This document shows positions 52,434 to 63,986 of a stretch of 64,000 bases of DNA, in pieces. The notes below the pieces were generated by a model. The model was not told where the DNA came from. It saw nothing but the letters and a program-made list of their open reading frames with translations, and made no database searches. The DNA is from Halocatena marina (lineage in GTDB: Archaea > Halobacteriota > Halobacteria > Halobacteriales > Haloarculaceae). The DNA lies in assembly GCF_023276375.1 (NCBI RefSeq), contig NZ_JALLPK010000001.1:2728001-2792000 (forward strand), read 5' to 3'. The number at the start of each line of letters is the position of its first letter. The stretch's first letter is position 1. The position numbers and the translations under genes are program-made.

Positions 52434-53180
52434 ATGAATATTCGTCGAATAACTACGCTTGTACTGGTACTTTCGATCTTACTCGCCGGTTGTAGCGCGA
52501 TCGATCCGCCAGTCGATCCTGGAAAACCAACGGCGACACAAACAGACGCAAACGAGACACCAGCAGAGAATGAGGATGAGTCGACACCAACAGCAACGTC
52601 ATCCGATGAATCAGAGGATTCGGATGATCCGGAAGATTCGGAGGAATCGACGACGACTACGACGACAAGTGCTGAGACTACCACGACTACGACAACCACC
52701 GAAACGACGGTGAGTATTGAGGGAACATCGACAGTAGCCAGCAGCTCAACGGCAGCACAGAACACGTCTACGCAGGCGGATTGGCCGAAGCCGAAGCCAC
52801 CGACACGGCCGACAGAGTCAAAGATCGAACAGCGCATCACGAATACGAAGTTCATCAACAAAGAACAAGCCACGAGCAGTAGCGGGTACAGCAATTTCGA
52901 CGTTCAGATTTTCGCAGACACCCGCCTCAAGAACGTTGACCCAGAGGGAGACGTAGACGGTGAGCCCTACTTCATCATCGAGATCAACAACAAACTGGTC
53001 GCACGCGCATCAGTGACTTACGAAAAGAATGGATCGTTCGCCATTGAGGTTCCAACAGCGGCGCTCAAACAGTTCGCTTCCGGAACGCTTAACGTTCGGG
53101 TCTCGTTCCTCGATCAGGACAGCCAGTCAGATGATCTCTACGACACGTGGTCGGGGACCATCGAATACAGCGCCTCTTAA
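52434..53180 (+). CDS. Secreted lipoprotein with Thr/Ser-rich stalk
   Basis: 248 residues from the ATG at 52434. The N-terminus is a lipoprotein signal: NIRR, hydrophobic core TTLVLVLSILLA and lipobox L-L-A-G-C (Cys about 20), so it is anchored by lipid outside the cell. Residues about 25-130 are a low-complexity acidic and Thr/Ser stretch (runs of six to eight Thr), likely O-glycosylated stalk. The C-terminal about 110 residues form a compact strand-rich domain (NFDVQIFADTRLKNVDPEGD, LNVRVSFLDQDSQ). The domain family is unknown; it resembles small binding domains. Confidence 0.78.
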   Translation: MNIRRITTLVLVLSILLAGCSAIDPPVDPGKPTATQTDANETPAENEDESTPTATSSDESEDSDDPEDSEESTTTTTTSAETTTTTTTTETTVSIEGTSTVASSSTAAQNTSTQADWPKPKPPTRPTESKIEQRITNTKFINKEQATSSSGYSNFDVQIFADTRLKNVDPEGDVDGEPYFIIEINNKLVARASVTYEKNGSFAIEVPTAALKQFASGTLNVRVSFLDQDSQSDDLYDTWSGTIEYSAS

Positions 53181-53880
53181 AACCGGATCTGACGAGGGCA
53201 ATGACTCGTACATTTCGATGAAATACGGCTACTGCTCATAACTCGCTACCCTGTTCGCTTGCTGTGGAACAAATCGTGCGCTATTGGATCGGTGAGCTGC
53301 TGGCCGAGGTAACCAACTGATCCTCGCACTTTTCGATAGAGGCCTAAGCTTCTTTCCAGTGAAGTCCACTCCGTCTAATCCTCGTTCATTTCTATACGAA
53401 TCGCATACGAACTCATGTGGGTTCGACCATGCTTTCTTTGAATACGAATGTGAACCCCTCTTCGGAGCGTCCACTCGATCTTCGTGATGACAAGAAACAC
53501 GTGTACTAAGAGTCGATGCCAAGAGGTGACAATACTGTCGGGCTCACACTGATAGAACATCTCGCTCCTCTGCGTACTCAGGAGTGCCACGATACTCATC
53601 TAGTGGGACATGATACAGTAGATCAACTCACACCGTATTCGTCGTTCGAAAGGCGTGTCAGCCGATACACGCCAACAAATCATCCTACTAAGGGAAATGA
53701 GACGCACGATGTATGACTCGGTACACTGTACACGATCGGTCCCAGACTAGATCACACATCAGATTGGCAATCTAGCAAGACAGGAATACGTGTAACCGAC
53801 ACCGCTACTCGATGGCTAAAAAATAACGTGTCCTGAAGACGAGCGTGAATTAAACTGCGATGAATTAGATTGTGGTGGTA
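53181..53880. other. 700-base gene-poor region
   Basis: Neither strand has a frame with family resemblance or with the third-position bias of neighbours; stops are frequent. Short frames (for example 53516-53716 plus and 53375-53599 minus) look random. I find no tRNA, inverted repeat pair or array. It may be decayed coding sequence between two exported-protein genes. Confidence 0.5.
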
Positions 53881-55041
53881 TCACCGGCGGCACGCACGTG
53901 CTGCAGAGAGCTGGTGACTACTAATCTCTGTGTTCTGTTGCTTCTTATCAGAGTCCTTGCTCGCCTTGACATCAAGGGTATTCGACTTGACCTCAGCGTT
54001 CAGCTCATCGAGATCGACAACCGAACCGTCGACGAGAACGTCAATCGGCTGGGAGAGGGAGAGATCAGTGACCTTCCCCGAGAACGTGTAGGTGTCCTTC
54101 CACGGACCGACGCCACCTTTGGCGGTGGAACCTGAGATCGAGTCTCCTTTGTCAATCGATGCGCTCATCGTGCGAGTCTGCTCGAATTCGCCCGACACCG
54201 TGAACTCATAGTGTGCCCAGCCCTTAGCCGAGCCTCCGTCGAACGTGATCGACGTTGTTGAGGAGCCTTCACTCGAGCCCTTAGCGCTCTCCGAGGAAGC
54301 ATCGGACTTTTGCGTGTCTTCTGAGTCTTTCTGTGGCAGGTGCGAAACCGTCGACGAAAGGTTGCTGTCGACAAAGTCAAGGAGATTCTTGACCTCGTGA
54401 CGCGGGTTGACGATCTTCTCGGCCATTGCCAACCGGGGCGTGTTCGGCACATCGAGCCCTCTCGCGATTTTCGTGGCTTGTTCGACGAGATCCGAGTATC
54501 GACCTTCTTCAACGCGTGCGAGGATCTCATCGCGGTCACTAACAGCTGCTTTCTTCATTCTGGACTCGAGGTCGTCCAGTGTTACTGTTCCCGAGGGGAG
54601 CTCGGAGAACATCGTGAAGAAGTACTGCCAGTACGAATCTGGATCGATTTCCCAAACAGCGAGCGAGGCTGCGCCGAGTCGGGGGTCACTAGATGAGATG
54701 AACACTCCTGACTGACCGTGCGTCGGGTTATCCGGATCCGGCTCGTAAGCGAGCGGAAGGTATCGGATGTTCATCTTGCCCTCATTGACGTAGTCATTGA
54801 TGACATCTTGGAGGTTGTTGAACGCGAACTCCTGCGTAAACGGACACTTATCAGCCCCGATAAGTGACGCAGTCGGATTATCCGCCTTCGTCCCCATTGT
54901 GGGGAACATCATCGATGTATCATCTGGGACGGGTATGTCACTTGGAGAGATCGCGCTTGCACTAGCAGAACCAACTCCGGCTACACTCGCAACAGCCGCA
55001 CTACCTGTCACTGTTAGGAATTTGCGACGTGATGGCTTCAT
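53881..55041 (-). CDS. Tat-exported DsbA-fold protein with a single active-site cysteine
   Basis: 386 residues from MKPSRRKFLTVTG, a twin-arginine signal (S-R-R-K-F-L) followed by an Ala-rich core ending ASASA. Residues about 55-220 look like a thioredoxin/DsbA domain: SLIGADKCPFTQEFAFN has Cys66 where C-x-x-C is expected, but the fourth position is Thr; then PRLGAASLAVWEID, YFFTMFSELPSG and a late TPRLAMA. After a Ser-rich linker (240-270) a second, strand-rich domain follows (WAHYEFTVSGEFEQT). Only a C-terminal Cys (ARACRR) remains besides Cys66. Chaperone or peroxiredoxin-like use is possible. Confidence 0.8.
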   Translation of the reverse strand: MKPSRRKFLTVTGSAAVASVAGVGSASASAISPSDIPVPDDTSMMFPTMGTKADNPTASLIGADKCPFTQEFAFNNLQDVINDYVNEGKMNIRYLPLAYEPDPDNPTHGQSGVFISSSDPRLGAASLAVWEIDPDSYWQYFFTMFSELPSGTVTLDDLESRMKKAAVSDRDEILARVEEGRYSDLVEQATKIARGLDVPNTPRLAMAEKIVNPRHEVKNLLDFVDSNLSSTVSHLPQKDSEDTQKSDASSESAKGSSEGSSTTSITFDGGSAKGWAHYEFTVSGEFEQTRTMSASIDKGDSISGSTAKGGVGPWKDTYTFSGKVTDLSLSQPIDVLVDGSVVDLDELNAEVKSNTLDVKASKDSDKKQQNTEISSHQLSAARACRR

Positions 55042-55434
55042 CCGAATAGCATTGCATGGAACAGGGTTAAAAAGCAAGTTGGTCGTTCATGGAATCTCTC
55101 AAACCGTTTTGACTGTTGCAACTGTTTTACTGGACCGTTCAATCGCAATACGGAGGCGGTTTGATGCCTCCTAAATATCAGACCGTGCGGTATCATTGCA
55201 CGGCTCGTGACGGAGGGAGTTCCGACGATAGCTACAATCTCCGTCATATTATTACTTTTGGTTACTATATTGAATGAATAGAATAGTGATATGGGAAAGT
55301 GTCGTGTTATGGTAATACATGACATGGGGTTATTCCGTTGCTCTTTGAGTTGACGTGTGCGCGAACAAGGACAATAGTGTAACAGTAAACTAAGAATCAG
55401 TACTCACTCCTACGTTTAGAAATTGTTGAGAAAG
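55042..55434. other. 393-base intergenic region before tRNA-Asp
   Basis: AT-rich, especially 55240-55300 and 55380-55430. It should hold the promoter of the DsbA-fold gene (minus). Short open frames here have no resemblance to proteins. No repeat or RNA gene is visible. Confidence 0.5.
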
Positions 55435-55507
55435 CGCCCGAGGCGGGATTTGAACCCGCGTCACGACCGTGACAGGGTCGTATGATGGGCCACTACACCA
55501 CCCGGGC
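55435..55507 (-). tRNA. tRNA-Asp (anticodon GTC)
   Basis: 73 bases with discriminator G. On the minus strand the acceptor GCCCGGG pairs with CTCGGGC with one G-T; the anticodon stem CGACC/GGTCG encloses CTGTCAC with anticodon GTC; T arm GCGGG TTCAAAT CCCGC. No intron and no encoded CCA. It is divergent from the RNA polymerase operon. Confidence 0.95.
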
Positions 55508-55537
55508 AAGCGACATCTGACTCTACTGGGGTATCAC

Positions 55538-55544
55538 ATTTAAG
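55538..55544 (-). promoter_or_regulatory. Box A-like element of tRNA-Asp
   Basis: On the minus strand CTTAAAT lies 31-37 bases upstream of the tRNA 5' end at 55507, the spacing of an archaeal TATA box. The surrounding bases are otherwise mixed, so the element stands out. Confidence 0.45.
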
Positions 55545-55736
55545 TCTTTCCAAACGTCACCCCAAAGGGTATGTTGTTGTATAGCGTATTGACGAGTATC
55601 GCTGTACCTTCACGATAGCATGCCCGCGGTCGCTGGGAGCAGCGCCGCCATTCGGTAGTAAATCTTATCAGGATAGACCGGCTACGAGACTGTAGTATCT
55701 CGTGACAACCTTCTCCACCACTGGCCAGATACACAC

Positions 55737-55967
55737 ATGGTAGACGCAACCGAACACGAGCTCGTCCCAGAGCATTCCATTGTCGACGAGGACAAACTCG
55801 AACGGGTGCTGGACGAGTACAATATTGACCGAACCGACCTACCGAAAATAAAACGAAAAGACCCGGCACTTGCTGCTCTCGATGTCGAGAGTGGCAATGT
55901 CGTTCGTATCGAACGCGATTCGCGAACCACAGATACGGCAGTTGTATACCGACTCGTGATAGAATGA
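55737..55967 (+). CDS. rpoH: DNA-directed RNA polymerase subunit H (Rpo5)
   Basis: 76 residues, the normal length. It matches the C-terminal domain of eukaryotic Rpb5: [40 protein letters not shown] and VVYRLVIE. It sits in the jaw of RNA polymerase near downstream DNA. It is the first gene of the operon and overlaps rpoB'' by four bases (ATGA), so the operon promoter lies in the 229 bases between tRNA-Asp and 55737. Confidence 0.97.
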   Translation: MVDATEHELVPEHSIVDEDKLERVLDEYNIDRTDLPKIKRKDPALAALDVESGNVVRIERDSRTTDTAVVYRLVIE

Positions 55968-57526
55968 ACAGAGAAGACCGACGTACGATCTCTCGCGAGT
56001 ATTTCTCCCGTGACCGCCTCGCTGCTCACCATTTCCGCTCATTCAATGGATTTCTTGAACGCGGGATGCAGAACGTCGTCGACGAAAAGGAGCGTATTAA
56101 CACCGATATAGGCGACAAAGAGGGACAAGAGCCCGTGTGGGTAGAACTCGGCAACGTTCGAGTTACTACACCGCGGGTACGCGAAGCAGACGGAAGCGAA
56201 GAATTACAGTATCCACAAGAAGCCCGGCTCAGAAACATCACATACGCCGCCCCTGTGTTCATGGAAATGACTATCGTCCGCGGTGGCGTGGACGAAGAAG
56301 AACACATTGTCGACCAATCCGAGACGAAAGTCGGCCGGATGCCGATCATGGTCGGCTCGAATAAGTGCAATATCACCGGCTTCTCTGATGAGGAACTCAT
56401 CGAGATCGGGGAAGATCCTGCTGATCCAGGCGGCTACTTCATCGTCAATGGTTCAGAGCGCGTGCTGATGACCTCAGAAGACCTCGCGCCCAATAAGATC
56501 CTCGCAGAGTACGATACGAAGTACGGCGATGAGATTCAAGTCGCAAAAACGTTCTCGCAACGCCGAGGATACAGAGCCCTCGTTCTCTGTGAACGAAACC
56601 GCGAAGGGCTGCTTGAAGTGTCCTTCCCGTCTGTCTCCGGTAGCATTAATTTTGTTACATTAGTTCGAGCACTTGGATTGGAGTCGGATGAAGAGATCGT
56701 CCACCGAGTGAGCGACGACCCCGAGGTCGTGAAGTTCATGCTCGAAAACTTAGAGGCCGCAGAGGTCCAATCGACGATCGAAGCCATCGAAGCGCTCGGT
56801 AAGCGTGTCGCGCAGGGACAGGGGAAAAACTACCAGCTCAAGCGTGCAAACTACGTCATCGATCGATATCTCCTCCCTCACCTTCACGAAGACGGTATCG
56901 AGGAAGAGGAGGTCCGATTGAACAAGGCATTTTACCTCTGTCGGATGGCTGAGGCGTGCTTCGAACTCGCGCTCAACCGACGCGAGGCTGACGATAAAGA
57001 TCACTACGCGAACAAGCGACTCAAGGTGTCCGGCGACCTGATGCGCGATCTGTTCCGGACGGCGCTAAACAAGCTTGCTCGAGACGTGAAGTACCAACTC
57101 GAACGAGCAAACATGCGTAATCGAAGACTCTCAGTGAATACCGTCGTTCGATCTGATGTCCTTACTGAGCGGCTGGAGCATCCGATCGCAACGGGTAACT
57201 GGGTCGGTGGACGGTCGGGCGTCTCACAGCTCGTCGACCGAACAGATTACATGGGCGTTCTGTCACACCTTCGCCGACTTCGAAGTCCGCTTTCGCGGAG
57301 CCAGCCTCACTTCGAGGCGCGTGACCTGCACGCGACCCAGTGGGGACGTATCTGTCCCTCTGAGACACCAGAAGGACCGAACTGTGGACTCGTGAAGAAC
57401 TTCGCGCAGGCGATGGAGCTCTCACAGGATATCGAAGACGAACGAACATTGAAGCGAGAACTTTCTGCAATGGGCGTACGAGGAATCGCTGGTCTCGATA
57501 CGCTTGAGCGAACTGCTGGTGATTAA
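55964..57526 (+). CDS. rpoB2: DNA-directed RNA polymerase subunit B''
   Basis: 520 residues, the N-terminal half of the second largest subunit; haloarchaea and methanogens split the gene. Visible blocks are [67 protein letters not shown] and the fork region [18 protein letters not shown] followed by [20 protein letters not shown]. The break after [10 protein letters not shown] is at the normal position. The next gene begins four bases on. Confidence 0.97.
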   Translation: MNREDRRTISREYFSRDRLAAHHFRSFNGFLERGMQNVVDEKERINTDIGDKEGQEPVWVELGNVRVTTPRVREADGSEELQYPQEARLRNITYAAPVFMEMTIVRGGVDEEEHIVDQSETKVGRMPIMVGSNKCNITGFSDEELIEIGEDPADPGGYFIVNGSERVLMTSEDLAPNKILAEYDTKYGDEIQVAKTFSQRRGYRALVLCERNREGLLEVSFPSVSGSINFVTLVRALGLESDEEIVHRVSDDPEVVKFMLENLEAAEVQSTIEAIEALGKRVAQGQGKNYQLKRANYVIDRYLLPHLHEDGIEEEEVRLNKAFYLCRMAEACFELALNRREADDKDHYANKRLKVSGDLMRDLFRTALNKLARDVKYQLERANMRNRRLSVNTVVRSDVLTERLEHPIATGNWVGGRSGVSQLVDRTDYMGVLSHLRRLRSPLSRSQPHFEARDLHATQWGRICPSETPEGPNCGLVKNFAQAMELSQDIEDERTLKRELSAMGVRGIAGLDTLERTAGD

Positions 57527-57529
57527 GAT

Positions 57530-59356
57530 ATGAGTCAAGGACGAAACGCCAAAGTTTACGTGAATGGAAGTTTGGTCGGGACACATCCCGAGCCTCAGAA
57601 GCTTGCAAGCGACATCCGAGAGGCGCGACAGCGTGGAGACGTCAGCCAGATGGTCAACGTCGCTGTCAAAGATCGCACAAGTGAGGTCATTGTCAACGCT
57701 GATGCTGGGCGTGCACGAAGACCACTCATCGTCGTCGAAAACGGGATTCCTCGAGTAGATGATGAGGATATCGAGGCAGTCAAACAGGGACAACTCGACT
57801 TCGAAGATCTTCTCGCAAAAGGTGCGATTGAGTTCATCGACGCCGAAGAGGAAGAAGATATCTACGTTGCTGTCGACGAAGACGATCTCAACCAAGAGCA
57901 TACACACCTCGAAATCGACCCACAGCTGATATTCGGAATTGGAGCAGGAATGATCCCCTACCCAGAGCACAACGCGTCTCCGCGTATTACGATGGGATCG
58001 GGGATGATCAAACAGTCGTTGGGGTTGCCATCGGCGAACTACCGAATTCGACCGGATACGCGCCAACATCTGCTTCATTACCCGCAGCTTTCGATGGTCA
58101 CAACCCAGACCACAAGCCAGATCGGCTACGACGACCGACCTGCCGCACAGAACTTCGTCGTCGCCGTGATGTCGTATGAAGGGTTCAACATCGAGGATGC
58201 GCTCGTACTGAACAAGGGAAGTGTTGACCGAGCGCTCGCACGGTCACACTTCTTCCGCACCTACGAAGGTGAAGAGCGTCGATATCCTGGTGGACAAGAA
58301 GACCACTTCGAGATACCGAACGACGAGGTCCGTGGTGCTCGCGGTGAGGAAGCCTACACCCACCTCGACGAAGATGGACTCGTCAACCCAGAGACCGACG
58401 TCGACGAAAACGACGTTCTGCTCGGAAAGACGAGCCCACCCCGGTTCCTCGAAGAACCCGACGACATGGGAGGACTGGGCCGCCAAAAGCGCCGTGAGAC
58501 GAGTGTAACGATGCGCTCGGGCGAAAACGGCGTAGTCGACACTGTCACCCTGATGGAAGGGGAAGACGGCTCGAAACTCTCGAAAGTGAGCGTTCGTGAC
58601 GAACGTATCCCTGAACTTGGCGATAAGTTCGCGTCACGACACGGTCAGAAAGGAGTCGTCGGTCACATCGCTCCACAGGAAGATATGCCCTTCACCCAAG
58701 AAGGAGTCGTCCCCGATCTTGTCATCAACCCACACGCCCTGCCGTCGCGGATGACCGTCGGTCACGTGCTAGAGATGCTCGGCGGAAAAGTCGGTGCGCT
58801 CGAAGGACGACGTGTCGACGGGACCGCATTCCAGGGTGAAGACGAAGACACACTTCGCTCGGCGCTTCAAGAGCACGGCTTCCAATCGAGTGGTAAGGAG
58901 ATCATGTACTCGGGCGTGACTGGTGAGCAGATCGATGCCGAAATTTTCGTCGGCATCATCTTCTATCAGAAGCTCTACCACATGGTCTCGAACAAGATTC
59001 ACGCGCGCTCGCGTGGACCAGTACAAGTGCTCACGCGCCAGCCGACCGAAGGCCGTGCTCGAGAAGGTGGTCTCCGTGTTGGTGAGATGGAGCGCGATGT
59101 GCTCATCGGCCACGGCGCAGCAATGGCACTGAAAGAACGACTACTGGACGAATCGGACCGAGAGCAAGTGTATGTGAGCGCTGAGACCGGGATGGTTGCT
59201 GTCAACGATGTCAACCAACGCCGGGTGTACGATCCGCTCACGAAAGATGAAGGCGACATTCACGAAGTCGAGATCAGCTACGCGTTCAAACTCCTGCTCG
59301 ATGAGATGATGGCGCTCGGAATCAGGCCACGACTCAACCTAGAGGACGCAGTATAA
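57530..59356 (+). CDS. rpoB1: DNA-directed RNA polymerase subunit B'
   Basis: 608 residues, the C-terminal half of the second largest subunit. It contains [20 protein letters not shown], the NTP-contact region [19 protein letters not shown], the [16 protein letters not shown] sequence ([20 protein letters not shown]), the [19 protein letters not shown] hybrid-binding region and the clamp end [20 protein letters not shown]. The usual zinc site near the C-terminus is not obvious (no C-x2-C), as in other haloarchaea. The TAA shares its last base with the A' ATG. Confidence 0.97.
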   Translation: MSQGRNAKVYVNGSLVGTHPEPQKLASDIREARQRGDVSQMVNVAVKDRTSEVIVNADAGRARRPLIVVENGIPRVDDEDIEAVKQGQLDFEDLLAKGAIEFIDAEEEEDIYVAVDEDDLNQEHTHLEIDPQLIFGIGAGMIPYPEHNASPRITMGSGMIKQSLGLPSANYRIRPDTRQHLLHYPQLSMVTTQTTSQIGYDDRPAAQNFVVAVMSYEGFNIEDALVLNKGSVDRALARSHFFRTYEGEERRYPGGQEDHFEIPNDEVRGARGEEAYTHLDEDGLVNPETDVDENDVLLGKTSPPRFLEEPDDMGGLGRQKRRETSVTMRSGENGVVDTVTLMEGEDGSKLSKVSVRDERIPELGDKFASRHGQKGVVGHIAPQEDMPFTQEGVVPDLVINPHALPSRMTVGHVLEMLGGKVGALEGRRVDGTAFQGEDEDTLRSALQEHGFQSSGKEIMYSGVTGEQIDAEIFVGIIFYQKLYHMVSNKIHARSRGPVQVLTRQPTEGRAREGGLRVGEMERDVLIGHGAAMALKERLLDESDREQVYVSAETGMVAVNDVNQRRVYDPLTKDEGDIHEVEISYAFKLLLDEMMALGIRPRLNLEDAV

Positions 59357-62277
59357 TGTCGATGCAAACACCCAAAGATATCAGTTCGATTAACTTCGGG
59401 CTGATGGACCCCGAGACGTATCGTGATATGTCAATAACAAAGGTGATCACAGCAGACACCTACGACGACGACGGGTTCCCCATTGATATGGGATTGATGG
59501 ACCCTCGACTCGGAGTCATCGATCCCGGACTTGAGTGTCCGACGTGCGGTCAGCGATCAGGTTCCTGTCCCGGGCATTTCGGACATATCGAACTTGCGGC
59601 TCCAGTCATTCACGTCGGGTTTTCGAAGCTGATTCGCCGTCTGCTGCGCGGTACCTGCCGAGAGTGTTCGCATCTACTACTCACGACAGAAGAGCGAGGT
59701 GAGTTCCAAGATAGCCTCAAGCGAACCATCGAGCTGGGGGACGATCCAAGCGATGTGATGAAGTCCGCCATCCGACAGGCTCGAAAGAAAGACCGCTGTC
59801 CGAGCTGTGGTGAGAAGCAATTCGACGTCAAACACGAGAAGCCAACCACCTACTACGAGGTACAGGACGTTCTCACGAACGACTACCCAGAGCGGATCGC
59901 AACCGCGATGGAAGGAAAGGCGCTCGAAGACGAGGATCCCGATAGCGTCGATCGTGATCCGATGGCACCACAGGAACTCGCTAATAAGACCGGAATCGAA
60001 CTCTCGCGCATCAACGAGATCATCTCCGGAACGTTCCGACCGCGCCAAGAGGACCGCGAGGCGATCGCGAAGGCACTTTCGGTCGATCTGACCGAGGAGG
60101 ACATGAACAAGCTGATGGCCTCCGACATTCGGGATTGGTTCGAGGATATTCCGGATGAAGACCTCGACGTGTTGGGCATCGATCCCGACCATTCCCGTCC
60201 AGAGTGGATGATCCTCACAGTCCTCCCGGTTCCACCGGTAACAGCACGACCATCGATCACGTTGGACAACGGTCAGCGATCCGAGGACGACCTGACACAC
60301 AAGCTGGTCGACATCATCCGCATCAACCAGCGGTTCATGGAGAACCGCGAGGCAGGTGCTCCACAGCTCATCATCGAGGACCTGTGGGAACTCCTCCAGT
60401 ACCACGTGACGACGTTCATGGACAACGAAATTTCGGGCACACCCCCGGCCCGCCACCGTTCGGGACGACCGCTGAAGACGCTTTCACAGCGGCTCAAAGG
60501 CAAGGAAGGTCGCTTCCGAGGGAGCCTATCCGGGAAACGTGTGAACTTCTCGGCGCGGACTGTCATCAGTCCGGACCCGACGCTTTCGTTGAACGAGGTC
60601 GGCGTGCCGCGGCGTGTCGCTGCCGAGATGACACAGACGATGAACGTCACCGAGCGAAACGTAGAGGAAGCGCGCCAGTATGTCCGTAACGGACCGAACA
60701 GTCATCCCGGCGCGAACTACGTAAAGCGACCAGACGGACGTCGTCTCAAAGTGACAGAGAAGAACTGCGAGGAGCTCGCAGAGAAAGTCCAACCGAGCTG
60801 GGAAGTGAATCGTCACCTCGTTGACGGTGATATCGTTATCTTCAACCGCCAGCCGTCGCTGCACCGGATGTCCATCATGGCTCACGAAGTCGTGGTGATG
60901 CCGTATAAGACGTTCAGACTCAACACGACGGTCTGCCCGCCGTACAATGCAGACTTCGACGGAGACGAGATGAACATGCACGCACTCCAGAACGAGGAGG
61001 CACGCGCCGAGGCGCGCGTGCTCATGCGTGTCCAAGAACAGATCCTCAGCCCTCGCTTCGGTGAGAACATCATCGGGGCAATTCAGGATCACATTTCGGG
61101 AACGTATCTTCTCACCCACGAAAACCCCGAATTCAACGAGACACAAGCACTCGATCTGTTGCGTGCAACGCGTGTCGACGAGTTGCCTGCACCAGATCGA
61201 GTCGATGGAGAGACGGAGTACTGGACCGGACGAACCCTCTTTTCGGAGCTGCTTCCGAGCGAACTCAACCTCGAATTCACGAGTTCGACCGGCGATACGG
61301 TCGTCATTGTCGATGGGCAACTCATCGAGGGAACAGTCGATGAGGATGCAGTCGGTGCGTTCGGTGGTGAGGTCGTCGATACGATCTGCAAGCAGTACAG
61401 CACGACACGAGCTCGGATGTTCATCAACGAAGTCTCCGCGCTTGCAATGCGTGCGATCATGCACTTCGGATTCTCACTCGGCATTGACGACGAGTCGATC
61501 CCGACCGAAGCCGAAGAGGAGATCGACGAAACCATCGATAACGCCTACGACCGCGTCGAGGAACTCATCGAAGTGTACGAGAACGGTGATCTCGAATCGC
61601 TGCCGGGCCGAACAGTCCACGAGACGCTGGAGATGAAGATCATGCAGGCACTCGGGAAGGTTCGTGACACTGCTGGTGACATCGTCGGGGAACACTTTGG
61701 AAGCGACAACCCTGCAGTCGTTATGGCAAAATCCGGCGCACGTGGGTCAATGCTGAACCTGACGCAGATGGCCGGGTGTGTCGGACAGCAGGCAGTTCGT
61801 GGCGAACGAATCAATCGTGGATATGAGGGACGCACGCTGAGTCACTACCAAGCGGACGATCTGGGTGCAGACGCCCACGGGTTCGTCGAATCGTCCTACC
61901 GGAGTGGCCTCACGCCGCGTGAGTTCTTCTTCCACGCTGTGAGTGGTCGTGAAGGACTGGTCGATACAGCAGTTCGGACGTCGAAATCTGGATATCTACA
62001 GCGTCGCCTCATCAACGCACTTTCAGAGCTCGAAACGCAGTACGACGGAACAGTCCGAGACACGAAAGACACGATCGTGCAGTTCGAGTTCGGCGAAGAC
62101 GGCACCAGCCCCGTGAAGGTTTCTTCCTCGGAAGATGTCGAAATCGATGTCGAGGAGATCGCCGAGTCGGTTCTGTCTGCCGAATTCGAGGACGAAGGCA
62201 CTACGTTCCTCGATCGGGACACCCAGACGAATCTCTCAGAGCGCATGGACAGCATGATGGTCGAAGGTGATGACTAA
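59356..62277 (+). CDS. rpoA1: DNA-directed RNA polymerase subunit A'
   Basis: 973 residues. Zinc sites [17 protein letters not shown] (about residues 59-75) and CRECSH ... CPSCGEKQ form the clamp base. The catalytic magnesium loop is [12 protein letters not shown] with Asp533, Asp535 and Asp537; the bridge helix begins near [20 protein letters not shown]. About residues 200-255, within the clamp, is an insertion that reads like an XRE-type helix-turn-helix ([19 protein letters not shown], then [10 protein letters not shown]). The gene overlaps A'' by one base (TAATG). Confidence 0.97.
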   Translation: MSMQTPKDISSINFGLMDPETYRDMSITKVITADTYDDDGFPIDMGLMDPRLGVIDPGLECPTCGQRSGSCPGHFGHIELAAPVIHVGFSKLIRRLLRGTCRECSHLLLTTEERGEFQDSLKRTIELGDDPSDVMKSAIRQARKKDRCPSCGEKQFDVKHEKPTTYYEVQDVLTNDYPERIATAMEGKALEDEDPDSVDRDPMAPQELANKTGIELSRINEIISGTFRPRQEDREAIAKALSVDLTEEDMNKLMASDIRDWFEDIPDEDLDVLGIDPDHSRPEWMILTVLPVPPVTARPSITLDNGQRSEDDLTHKLVDIIRINQRFMENREAGAPQLIIEDLWELLQYHVTTFMDNEISGTPPARHRSGRPLKTLSQRLKGKEGRFRGSLSGKRVNFSARTVISPDPTLSLNEVGVPRRVAAEMTQTMNVTERNVEEARQYVRNGPNSHPGANYVKRPDGRRLKVTEKNCEELAEKVQPSWEVNRHLVDGDIVIFNRQPSLHRMSIMAHEVVVMPYKTFRLNTTVCPPYNADFDGDEMNMHALQNEEARAEARVLMRVQEQILSPRFGENIIGAIQDHISGTYLLTHENPEFNETQALDLLRATRVDELPAPDRVDGETEYWTGRTLFSELLPSELNLEFTSSTGDTVVIVDGQLIEGTVDEDAVGAFGGEVVDTICKQYSTTRARMFINEVSALAMRAIMHFGFSLGIDDESIPTEAEEEIDETIDNAYDRVEELIEVYENGDLESLPGRTVHETLEMKIMQALGKVRDTAGDIVGEHFGSDNPAVVMAKSGARGSMLNLTQMAGCVGQQAVRGERINRGYEGRTLSHYQADDLGADAHGFVESSYRSGLTPREFFFHAVSGREGLVDTAVRTSKSGYLQRRLINALSELETQYDGTVRDTKDTIVQFEFGEDGTSPVKVSSSEDVEIDVEEIAESVLSAEFEDEGTTFLDRDTQTNLSERMDSMMVEGDD

Positions 62278-63470
62278 TGGCAGTGAGTGATGACATCGAA
62301 GTCGTCGTCGAAGATACGAGACTTCCACGGCGGCTCAAAGACGAAGTGTACCGCGTTATCAACGAAAAGGGAGTAGGCGACATCGAAACCGCCGACCAAA
62401 TTGCGAATCAGGTCGAACGGAAGTACCTCGATACGCGCGTTGACCCGCTCGACCCAGTCGGGACGGTCAGTGCACAAAGCATCGGTGAGCCGGGGACGCA
62501 GATGACCATGAACACGTTCCACTATGCGGGCGTTGCAGAAATCGACGTCACGCAGGGACTACCGCGTCTCATTGAACTGGTTGATGCCCGGAAGACGCCC
62601 GACACGCCGACGATGCAGGTCCATCTCGAAGACGAGTATGCAACTGATCGTGAGCGGGCTCACGAAGTCGTCTGGAAGATCGAGGCGACGCGCATTCTCG
62701 CGCTTGGTGATGTCTCGACGAACGTAGCGGACATGCTCGTCAGCATCGACCTCAACGAGGAAACGCTCCGCGAACGGTGGCCAACAACTGGATCTCTCGA
62801 AGCGATCGTCTCCGAGATCGCAGATACCATCGAGAGCAAGCTCGGCGTCGAGACGTATCACAATAATACGACAGTCGAGTTTGGTCCCGAGGAGCCGAGC
62901 TACCGTGATCTCCTCCAACTCGTCGAGGAGCTCCGTGATATCGTGTTCAAGGGTATTGGTGACGTTTCTCGTGTCGTTATCCGGAAAGAGGATATCGACG
63001 AGAGCGAAGAACAAGAGTTCGTGTTGTACACCGAAGGAGCAGCGTTCGGGAAGGTACTCGAAATTGAAGGTGTCGATGCCTCGCGGACGACCAGCAACAA
63101 CATTCACGAAGTGTATCGTGTGCTCGGTGTCGAGGCAGCCCGCGAGCGCATCATCGAAGAAACGATGAACACCCTCGAAGAGCAGGGGCTGGGAGATGTG
63201 AATATCCGCCATCTGATGTTGGTCGCAGACATCATGACGAACCGCGGAACGATCGAGTCGATCGGTCGCCACGGCATCTCAGGGAACAAAGAGAGCGTTC
63301 TGGCCCGCGCAGCGTTCGAAGTTACGGTGAACCACCTCCTCGATGCCGCCATTCACGGTGAATCGGACGCACTGGACGGTGTGACCGAGAACGTCATTGT
63401 TGGCAAACCAATTAAGCTCGGAACGGGTGATGTCACACTCAGGATGGGGTCAAATACAAGCAGAGAGTAA
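62277..63470 (+). CDS. rpoA2: DNA-directed RNA polymerase subunit A''
   Basis: 397 residues, the C-terminal part of the largest subunit. It carries the trigger loop: [21 protein letters not shown] followed by [17 protein letters not shown], where the histidine helps catalysis. Later blocks are [40 protein letters not shown] and [20 protein letters not shown]. The first 50 residues hold the helical lead-in. It ends 90 bases before nusA, a larger gap than between the other rpo genes. Confidence 0.97.
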   Translation: MAVSDDIEVVVEDTRLPRRLKDEVYRVINEKGVGDIETADQIANQVERKYLDTRVDPLDPVGTVSAQSIGEPGTQMTMNTFHYAGVAEIDVTQGLPRLIELVDARKTPDTPTMQVHLEDEYATDRERAHEVVWKIEATRILALGDVSTNVADMLVSIDLNEETLRERWPTTGSLEAIVSEIADTIESKLGVETYHNNTTVEFGPEEPSYRDLLQLVEELRDIVFKGIGDVSRVVIRKEDIDESEEQEFVLYTEGAAFGKVLEIEGVDASRTTSNNIHEVYRVLGVEAARERIIEETMNTLEEQGLGDVNIRHLMLVADIMTNRGTIESIGRHGISGNKESVLARAAFEVTVNHLLDAAIHGESDALDGVTENVIVGKPIKLGTGDVTLRMGSNTSRE

Positions 63471-63560
63471 AATACAGACACATAACACATCCCATATAGA
63501 TCAAAATAGTCTGATTGGAGTCGGATAGATTGAAATATGATAAGCATAAAGTAGGGACAA

Positions 63561-63986
63561 ATGTCTGTCGAGTTCTCCGATGAAGCGCGCCGATATCTTG
63601 CGCTATTCGACAGGGAGACCGGCGTTCCTGCCCGTGATTGTCTCATCGATGATGAGGACGATCGGATCATCTTTCTCATTCCACCAGGAGAGATGGCTGA
63701 TGCGATCGGTCCCGGCGGTCGAACCATTCGAGCCTTCGAATCCCTCGTCGATCGTCGGGTCGAACTCGTTGAGGACGCGGATACACCAGAGGATTTCGTT
63801 GCGAATTCACTTGCTCCCGCTGCAGTCTACAACGTCACAATAAGTGAAAATCAGGACGTCGTCGCCTACGCCGAAGTTGCACACGAAGACCGAGGGATTG
63901 CTATCGGTTCGGATGGGCGAACGATCCGTCGCGCTCGTCGCCTTGCCAAACGACACTTCAATATCGATGGTGTCGAGTTAGCTTGA
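63561..63986 (+). CDS. nusA: NusA-like transcription termination/elongation factor (KH domains)
   Basis: 141 residues, the short archaeal NusA made of two KH domains and lacking the bacterial N-terminal and S1 domains. The RNA-binding loops are IGPGGRTIRAFESL in KH1 and IGSDGRTIRRARRLAKR in KH2. It usually lies between rpoA'' and ribosomal S12; here only its upstream neighbour is seen. The ATG at 63561 follows AGGGACAA. An AT-rich gap before it (63471-63560, with CATATAGAT) suggests an extra promoter. Confidence 0.95.
   Translation: MSVEFSDEARRYLALFDRETGVPARDCLIDDEDDRIIFLIPPGEMADAIGPGGRTIRAFESLVDRRVELVEDADTPEDFVANSLAPAAVYNVTISENQDVVAYAEVAHEDRGIAIGSDGRTIRRARRLAKRHFNIDGVELA

Noticed and set aside
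53375..53716. Transposase remnant in the 53 kb gap
   Set aside because: Translations in all frames show no recognisable transposase motif and no inverted repeats were seen.
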